Part shown: positions 8,908 through 12,273 of the stretch, in pieces
Layout: the number at the start of each line of letters is the position of its first letter
How positions within the stretch are numbered: the stretch's first letter is position 1
NCBI GenBank assembly: GCA_937874445.1
Contig: CALNAL010000142.1
Location: 1-12,273, forward strand
Length of the DNA stretch: 12,273 nt
Direction of reading: 5' to 3'
DNA from: an uncultured Acetobacteraceae bacterium
Lineage (GTDB): Bacteria > Pseudomonadota > Alphaproteobacteria > Acetobacterales > Acetobacteraceae
The notes under the pieces: model-generated
Told to the model about the DNA's origin: nothing
Databases searched by the model: none
Seen by the model: the letters and a program-made list of their open reading frames with translations, nothing else
Made by a program: the position numbers and the translations under genes

Positions 8908-8953
8908 GGGGGGAAGCCTCTATTCTTCGGAATGGACCTTCCCCCCTTTCTTT
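8908..8953 (+). terminator. Strong Rho-independent terminator with UUCG tetraloop
   Basis: The outer stem GGGGGGAAG (8908-8916) pairs with CTTCCCCCC (8938-8946). After a small asymmetric bulge (CC opposite C), an inner stem TCTATTC (8919-8925) pairs with GAATGGA (8930-8936). The loop is a C(UUCG)G tetraloop (8926-8929), giving about 16 pairs in total. TTTCTTTCCCTTCCC follows. This is the most convincing terminator in the window. It marks the end of the dehydrogenase-SDR-MFS operon, and it lies only 27 bp before the VOC gene. Confidence 0.85.
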
Positions 8954-8980
8954 CCCTTCCCTCCCGAGGAAAAACAATCC

Positions 8981-9352
8981 GTGACCAAATTCACCTGGGA
9001 CCATGTCCAGTTGCGCTCGCGCGATCCCGAGGCGGCAGCCGCATGGTTCGCGCGTCATTTCGGTGCGCAGATCAAGGCCGGCCCCAACCGCATCGATGTC
9101 GATCTTGACGGGGTGGCAGTTTTCATCTCGCGGGCCGGCGGGGACATTGCCGCGTCGCCGGGACATCCGCATTGCGGCCTCGACCACGTCGGCCTGACCG
9201 TGCCCGACCTCGACGCCGCACTGGCCGAACTGCGTGCCGGAGGGATCGAGCTGGCCGAGGATGTCAAAACGCCGCGTCCAGGCGTGCGCGCCTGCTACAT
9301 CCTCGGCCCGGACGGGATCTGGATCGAACTGATCGAACGCCGCGGCGTCTGA
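8981..9352 (+). CDS. VOC-fold (glyoxalase/bleomycin-resistance/dioxygenase) family protein
   Basis: A 123-residue single-chain VOC protein with two beta-alpha-beta-beta-beta modules. The GTG start at 8981 is supported by GAGGA ten bases upstream and by a first strand that begins immediately (TWDHVQLRSRD). Potential metal ligands are H8, H69 (GLDHVGLTV) and E116 (GIWIELIE). A fourth ligand at the end of module one is not evident. The family includes glyoxalase I, dioxygenases, epimerases and antibiotic-binding proteins, so no reaction can be assigned. It follows the MFS gene but is separated from it by a strong terminator. It is either expressed by read-through or has its own promoter. The second kdp leader begins 13 bases after its stop. 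Confidence 0.85.
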   Translation: MTKFTWDHVQLRSRDPEAAAAWFARHFGAQIKAGPNRIDVDLDGVAVFISRAGGDIAASPGHPHCGLDHVGLTVPDLDAALAELRAGGIELAEDVKTPRPGVRACYILGPDGIWIELIERRGV

Positions 9353-9366
9353 ATTTCCGCTTCCGG

Positions 9367-9384
9367 TTCCTATGAGATTCCTAT
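9367..9384 (+). promoter_or_regulatory. Putative second KdpE-type tandem operator
   Basis: TTCCTAT at 9367-9373 and 9378-9384 are spaced 11 bp, exactly as upstream of kdpF. A third perfect TTCCTAT at 9411-9417 lies three helical turns further and overlaps a possible -10, TATGCT (9415-9420). The 18-bp core is identical to the kdp copy. It should respond to the same regulator; identification of that regulator as KdpE is inferred. Confidence 0.55.
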
Positions 9385-9434
9385 TCTCCGCCGCGCGGCA
9401 GAGAATGGCTTTCCTATGCTCCGGGGACGATCAT

Positions 9435-9463
9435 GAAGGCATCCAAATTCCAGGGGTGCCTCC
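9435..9463 (+). promoter_or_regulatory. Leader hairpin at the orphan peptide ribosome-binding site
   Basis: AAGGCATCC (9436-9444) can pair with GGGTGCCTC (9454-9462), apart from one A-C mismatch and one U-G wobble. The AGGGG ribosome-binding site becomes part of the stem, right before the ATG at 9464. Relative to the kdp copy, one A-U pair has become G-C on both arms, a compensatory change that supports a conserved RNA fold. Confidence 0.45.
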
Positions 9464-9547
9464 ATGCTCGATCTCTGTTTCCTGCCCGCCGGGGTGCTGG
9501 GGCTGATGGCCTGCCTCGCCTATGCACATTTCTGCGAGACCCTGTAG
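9464..9547 (+). CDS. Orphan small membrane peptide under a kdp-type leader (KdpF-like start)
   Basis: A 27-codon ORF with an AGGGG ribosome-binding site. It starts MLDL like the KdpF encoded at 4540-4638, then diverges. A hydrophobic helix (about residues 5-20, LPAGVLGLMACLAYA) is followed by a polar end, HFCETL, instead of the KdpF tail RPERF. The product would be a single-span inner-membrane peptide with three cysteines. Because its leader is the kdp leader, it should be made when kdpFABC is induced. It may be a second Kdp-associated small protein or a diverged KdpF. From memory, short membrane ORFs ending in a Cys-Glu-x-Leu-like tail occur near kdp loci elsewhere, but I cannot verify that here. 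It converges on pqiC, 73 bp away. Confidence 0.55.
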   Translation: MLDLCFLPAGVLGLMACLAYAHFCETL

Positions 9548-9620
9548 ACAGGCCATGCCTGGCCATGCTCCCGGCGTACCGGCCTCGTTCTTCCCGCAGG
9601 TCCGTCTGCCCACCGCGCCC

Positions 9621-10220
9621 TCACCCGGCGGCGACCCTCTCCGCGATGCGGTCGGCGAGCATCCCCAGGGCCGTGCTCATTGCCGCCACCAGCCCGGCGG
9701 CGGCGGCGGCCTGCCGTGAGTTGTTCTCCGTGTACGGGACGGTCAGGCGCAGGGTGCGGGCGTCGGCCGGGCGGTGCGTGCCGTCGTGGCGCAGGGCCAC
9801 CTGGGCGAGCAGCACCACCTCCCCTGCCCCGTCGTCCTCGAAGCGGGAGATGTCGATCTCCAGCACGGTATCGGGCTCGGTGGTGATCGCCCCGGTCTCG
9901 GCGACGATCGCCGCGTCGGGCAGGCGGGCCACCAGGTCCTCGGTGAGCACGCGCTCGACCATCCGTCCCAGCGGCTCGGCCCAGCGCTCGGTGTCGGCCA
10001 CCGACACGCGATAGGCGCTCTCGACACGCACCAGCCCGGGGCGGTCGAGATAGCCCGCGAGCCCGATGCGCCGCAGCTCGATGCGCCGCGGCCCGGTCGC
10101 GTGCGCCGAACCGGGGCGAGCGGCGAGGGTATAGTAGCTCACCGGGGGCGAGGCGCAGCCGGCCAGCCCGAGCAGCGGTCCCAGGAGCAGGCCGCTCCCC
10201 AGAAGACAACGACGGCGCAT
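9621..10220 (-). CDS. pqiC: PqiC, outer-membrane lipoprotein of the Pqi MCE system
   Basis: A 199-residue protein of the ABC-transport-auxiliary lipoprotein family. A signal peptide with basic MRRR and a hydrophobic stretch ends in the lipobox LAGC, with the lipidated cysteine at 22. SPPVSYYTLAAR follows, the usual start of PqiC/DUF330 domains. In E. coli, PqiC sits in the outer membrane and docks the PqiB tunnel that bridges the periplasm. The ATG lies 3 bases after the pqiB stop, with a GGGAGG ribosome-binding site inside the end of pqiB, so it is co-transcribed and probably translationally coupled. It is the last gene of the operon; I see no clear terminator between it and the orphan peptide gene. 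Confidence 0.9.
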   Translation of the reverse strand: MRRRCLLGSGLLLGPLLGLAGCASPPVSYYTLAARPGSAHATGPRRIELRRIGLAGYLDRPGLVRVESAYRVSVADTERWAEPLGRMVERVLTEDLVARLPDAAIVAETGAITTEPDTVLEIDISRFEDDGAGEVVLLAQVALRHDGTHRPADARTLRLTVPYTENNSRQAAAAAGLVAAMSTALGMLADRIAERVAAG

Positions 10221-10223
10221 GGC

Positions 10224-11915
10224 TCAGTCCCCTCCCTTTCCGGAGCGCCCGCGCACCAGGGCCTCGGGATGCTGGTCGAGGAAATCGGCCAGCAGACGCA
10301 TCGAGCGCGCGGCATCACTGACCTGCCCCATCAGCCGCTCGAGATCACGCGAGAAGCGCGAGTCCTGTCCGTACGACCCGTTGGCGGAGGCCACCAGGCG
10401 GTTGGCCTGTTCCAGCGTCTGCTGCAACTGCCTGGAGATTTCCGGCACCCGCGCCAGCGCCGGCGACACCCCGGCATCGAGCTTGCGCACCAGGGTGCGG
10501 GTCTCGGCGAGGCTGTCGGCCAGCGCCGAAAGGGCCCGATGCATCTCCGCGCCGTTGGCGATGGCGTTGGTGCCCGCAAGCGTCGCGTTGAGGTTGGCGG
10601 CGATCTGCTCCAGCGGCAGCGCGTTGAGCCGGCGGACGATGTTGCCCGCCCCGGCCGTGAGCGATTCGGCCTCGCCCGGCACCGAGGGCACCACCATCTC
10701 GTCGCCCTCGCGGGCAAGGTGGGCGCTCGGCGCATCGGGGAAGAAATCCAGCGCCACCACCATCTGGCCGGTGAGCAGGCTGCTGCTGCGCAGCTGGGTC
10801 CGCAGGCCCCGGGCGACCAGCCTGTCCGCCACCTCGTCGATGGTGGCGTCCGGCCCGAGCAGCCACAGCCGCTCAGGCTGGATCTGCATGTGCACCGCCA
10901 CCCGGAAGCCGACGGAAGCGGAGAGGTATTCCAGCTTGACGTCGCGTACCTGGCCCACGCGGATGCCGTAAAGCTCGACGGGGGCTCCCACCGAAAGACC
11001 GCGCGCCGAACCCTCGATATAGGTCACGGCGGCGATCTGCTGGCGGTAGCCGGCCGAGGCGGCGACATCCTCGGTGGCATAGAGGGGGAAGGTGGCACCG
11101 GTCTCGGCCACCGGGCTGGTGAGGGTGTCGCTGTCGGTGTCGAAGGCGATGCCGCCGGCCAGCACGGCGCGCAGGCTTTCGATGTCGAGGCGCAGGCCGT
11201 CCGGCCCGAACCCCACGCTCACGCCGGAAGCGTTCCAGAAATGCGTGGTGCGGTGCACGAAGCCGTCGTAGGGCGCGCGCACGAACACTTGCAGCGTCAT
11301 GCGGCGCCCGGCGTGGTCGAACTCGTAGCCCAGCACCTCGCCCACATCGATGTCGCGATAGAACACCGGCGAGCCCGAGGAGAGCGACCCCAGACGGTCC
11401 GCGGTCAGGCGGAAGGTGCGGCCCGGCTCGTCGGAGCGCACCGCCGGAGGGTCCTCCAGCCCAACGAAATCGCGCCGCCCCGGGGCCGTGGGCGAGCCCG
11501 GGTCGAGCTCGATATAGGCGCCGGACAGCAGGGTCTCGATACCCGAGACATTGCCCGCCGAGAGGCGCGGCCGCACCACCCAGAAGCGCGCGTCGTCGGT
11601 GAGGAAACGGTCGGCTTGGCGCTGCATCTCCACCGTGGCGACGACGTGGGTCATGTCGTCGGAGAGCGTCACGCTCTTCACCGTGCCGAGCTCCACCGCC
11701 TTGTGTTCCACCTTGGTCTGGCCAGCCTTCAGCCCGTCGCCGGTGCGCCAGGAAATGGTGATGGTCGGGCCCCGCTGGGAAAGCACGTGCCAGGTCAGGA
11801 AGGCCGCCACAACCGCCGCGATAATGGGAATGAGCCACACCGGCGAAGGCAGCCGATGGTGCACCACCACCGCCTCGGCCGGCGACGGAGCAGGAGAGTC
11901 GGGGGGAAGGGTCAT
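10224..11915 (-). CDS. pqiB: PqiB, triple-MCE-domain periplasmic tunnel protein
   Basis: A 563-residue protein, near the length of E. coli PqiB. One N-terminal membrane helix (about residues 26-46) is followed by three MCE/MlaD-type beta domains. The first begins at about 50 (GPTITISWRTGDGLKAGQTKV). The second contains GSPVFYRDIDVGEVLGYEFD. The third contains GAPVELYGIRVGQVRDVKLEY. A long C-terminal helical region (about 430-560) forms the coiled-coil barrel in known PqiB. It makes a hexameric channel thought to move lipids between membranes. The ATG at 11915 was chosen because it overlaps the pqiA stop as ATGA; an in-frame GTG at 11930 is less likely. An intact domain set suggests a working system. 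Confidence 0.93.
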   Translation of the reverse strand: MTLPPDSPAPSPAEAVVVHHRLPSPVWLIPIIAAVVAAFLTWHVLSQRGPTITISWRTGDGLKAGQTKVEHKAVELGTVKSVTLSDDMTHVVATVEMQRQADRFLTDDARFWVVRPRLSAGNVSGIETLLSGAYIELDPGSPTAPGRRDFVGLEDPPAVRSDEPGRTFRLTADRLGSLSSGSPVFYRDIDVGEVLGYEFDHAGRRMTLQVFVRAPYDGFVHRTTHFWNASGVSVGFGPDGLRLDIESLRAVLAGGIAFDTDSDTLTSPVAETGATFPLYATEDVAASAGYRQQIAAVTYIEGSARGLSVGAPVELYGIRVGQVRDVKLEYLSASVGFRVAVHMQIQPERLWLLGPDATIDEVADRLVARGLRTQLRSSSLLTGQMVVALDFFPDAPSAHLAREGDEMVVPSVPGEAESLTAGAGNIVRRLNALPLEQIAANLNATLAGTNAIANGAEMHRALSALADSLAETRTLVRKLDAGVSPALARVPEISRQLQQTLEQANRLVASANGSYGQDSRFSRDLERLMGQVSDAARSMRLLADFLDQHPEALVRGRSGKGGD

Positions 11916-12273
11916 GCTCGGTCGTCCCACATCAGGCGGGGGTCGAAGGACTCGGCGGCCAACATCGTCAGGATCACCACGCCGCAGAAGGCCACCACGC
12001 CGGGGCCGGGGAAAATGGTGGCAATGGCCCCCAGCTGAACGATGGCCACGAGGATCGACACCATGAAGACGTCGATCATGGACCAGCGGCCGATCGCGTC
12101 AACAATGCGGAACAGCACCGTCCGCTCGCGCAGGCCGCGCCGGGAACGACGGTGGGTGACCACCACCAGCCCCGTCAGACCGACCAGCTTGAGCACCGGC
12201 ACGGTGATGGAGGCGAAAAACACCAGCAGCGCCAGCGGCCACATGTCGTCGGCGATCAGCTCTTCGACGCCGG
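11912..12273 (-). CDS. pqiA: PqiA, integral membrane protein, C-terminal part
   Basis: The last 120 codons of a paraquat-inducible protein A homologue, cut by the right edge. The reading frame stays open to the window end (GVEELIADDMWPLALLVFF), so the ATG at 12244 is an internal Met rather than the start. Family marks are the WPLALLVFFASITVPVLKL helix, the conserved IGRWSMIDVFMVSILVA segment and the C-terminal PRLMWD. PqiA is the inner-membrane partner of PqiB. Its stop overlaps the pqiB start by ATGA, so the two are tightly coupled. The upstream part and the operon promoter are outside the window. Confidence 0.92.
   Translation of the reverse strand, partial: GVEELIADDMWPLALLVFFASITVPVLKLVGLTGLVVVTHRRSRRGLRERTVLFRIVDAIGRWSMIDVFMVSILVAIVQLGAIATIFPGPGVVAFCGVVILTMLAAESFDPRLMWDDRA

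Larger units (their letters stand above)
9365..9474 (+). repeat. kdp leader repeat, copy 2 (inverted, upstream of an orphan peptide)
   Basis: This aligns without gaps over 110 bp to the kdp leader at 4737-4628 on the opposite strand, with about 81% identity by hand count. It keeps the tandem TTCCTAT pair, the putative -10 (TATGCT), the ACGATCAT stretch, the ribosome-binding-site hairpin, the ATG and the codons Met-Leu-Asp-Leu. Identity ends four codons into the downstream ORF, so this is a duplicated control region rather than a duplicated gene. Confidence 0.9.

Noticed and set aside
4628..9474. Transposon or genomic-island borders
   Set aside because: The inverted copies could suggest a composite element, but there is no transposase, integrase or target-site duplication. 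The repeats are functional leaders rather than insertion-sequence ends.
9549..9561. Hairpin CAGGC-CAT-GCCTG right after the orphan peptide stop
   Set aside because: Only five pairs with a three-base loop and no T run on either strand. It is too weak to call a terminator.
9433..10014. 193-codon plus-strand ORF starting in the second kdp leader
   Set aside because: Its start overlaps the leader hairpin, and most of the frame is antisense to pqiC. The matching frame in the kdp copy stops after 14 codons and its residues are not conserved, so coding is unlikely.
9774..12038. Long plus-strand ORF opposite pqiC/pqiB/pqiA
   Set aside because: It is antisense to three well-supported genes. Its low-complexity Arg/His/Gly composition and lack of a sensible start context mark it as a GC artefact.

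Overview
The window is GC-rich bacterial DNA with tightly packed genes. The kdpFABC-kdpD order, the pqiABC operon and the protein sequences suggest an alphaproteobacterium, possibly a sphingomonad or a relative. That placement is an impression, not a computed result. I see no rRNA, tRNA, CRISPR array, insertion sequence or integrase.

Left block (1-4740, minus strand) is a complete high-affinity K+ uptake operon, read right to left: kdpF (32 aa), kdpA, kdpB, kdpC, then the first 22 codons of the sensor kinase kdpD, which runs off the left edge. A leader upstream of kdpF carries a tandem TTCCTAT direct repeat with 11-bp periodicity, typical of an OmpR/KdpE-type response-regulator site. It also carries a hairpin that takes in the kdpF Shine-Dalgarno sequence.

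Middle block (4770-9352) is a probable catabolic island. A minus-strand GntR/FCD regulator faces a plus-strand operon of a D-2-hydroxyacid dehydrogenase, an SDR oxidoreductase and an ACS-type MFS transporter. The operon ends in a strong hairpin terminator with a UUCG loop, and a small VOC-fold protein follows. The divergent control region holds a perfect 10-bp palindrome between plausible -35 and -10 boxes. The set looks like regulated uptake and oxidation or reduction of an organic (probably hydroxy-) acid, but the substrate cannot be read from the sequence.

The most unusual feature is at the right end of this island. The kdp leader occurs a second time, in inverted orientation, at 9365-9474. 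The two copies match without gaps for 110 bp, about 81% by hand count, from the TTCCTAT repeats through the hairpin and ATG to the first four codons. The second copy leads into an unannotated 27-codon membrane-peptide ORF (9464-9547) instead of kdpF. The island is therefore bracketed by two outward-facing kdp-type promoters, and a second small membrane peptide appears to be wired to the same signal as the Kdp pump.

Right block (9621-12273, minus strand) is pqiABC, an MCE-type envelope lipid-transport system: the C-terminal part of PqiA (cut by the right edge), PqiB with three MCE domains, and the lipoprotein PqiC. It converges on the orphan peptide gene.
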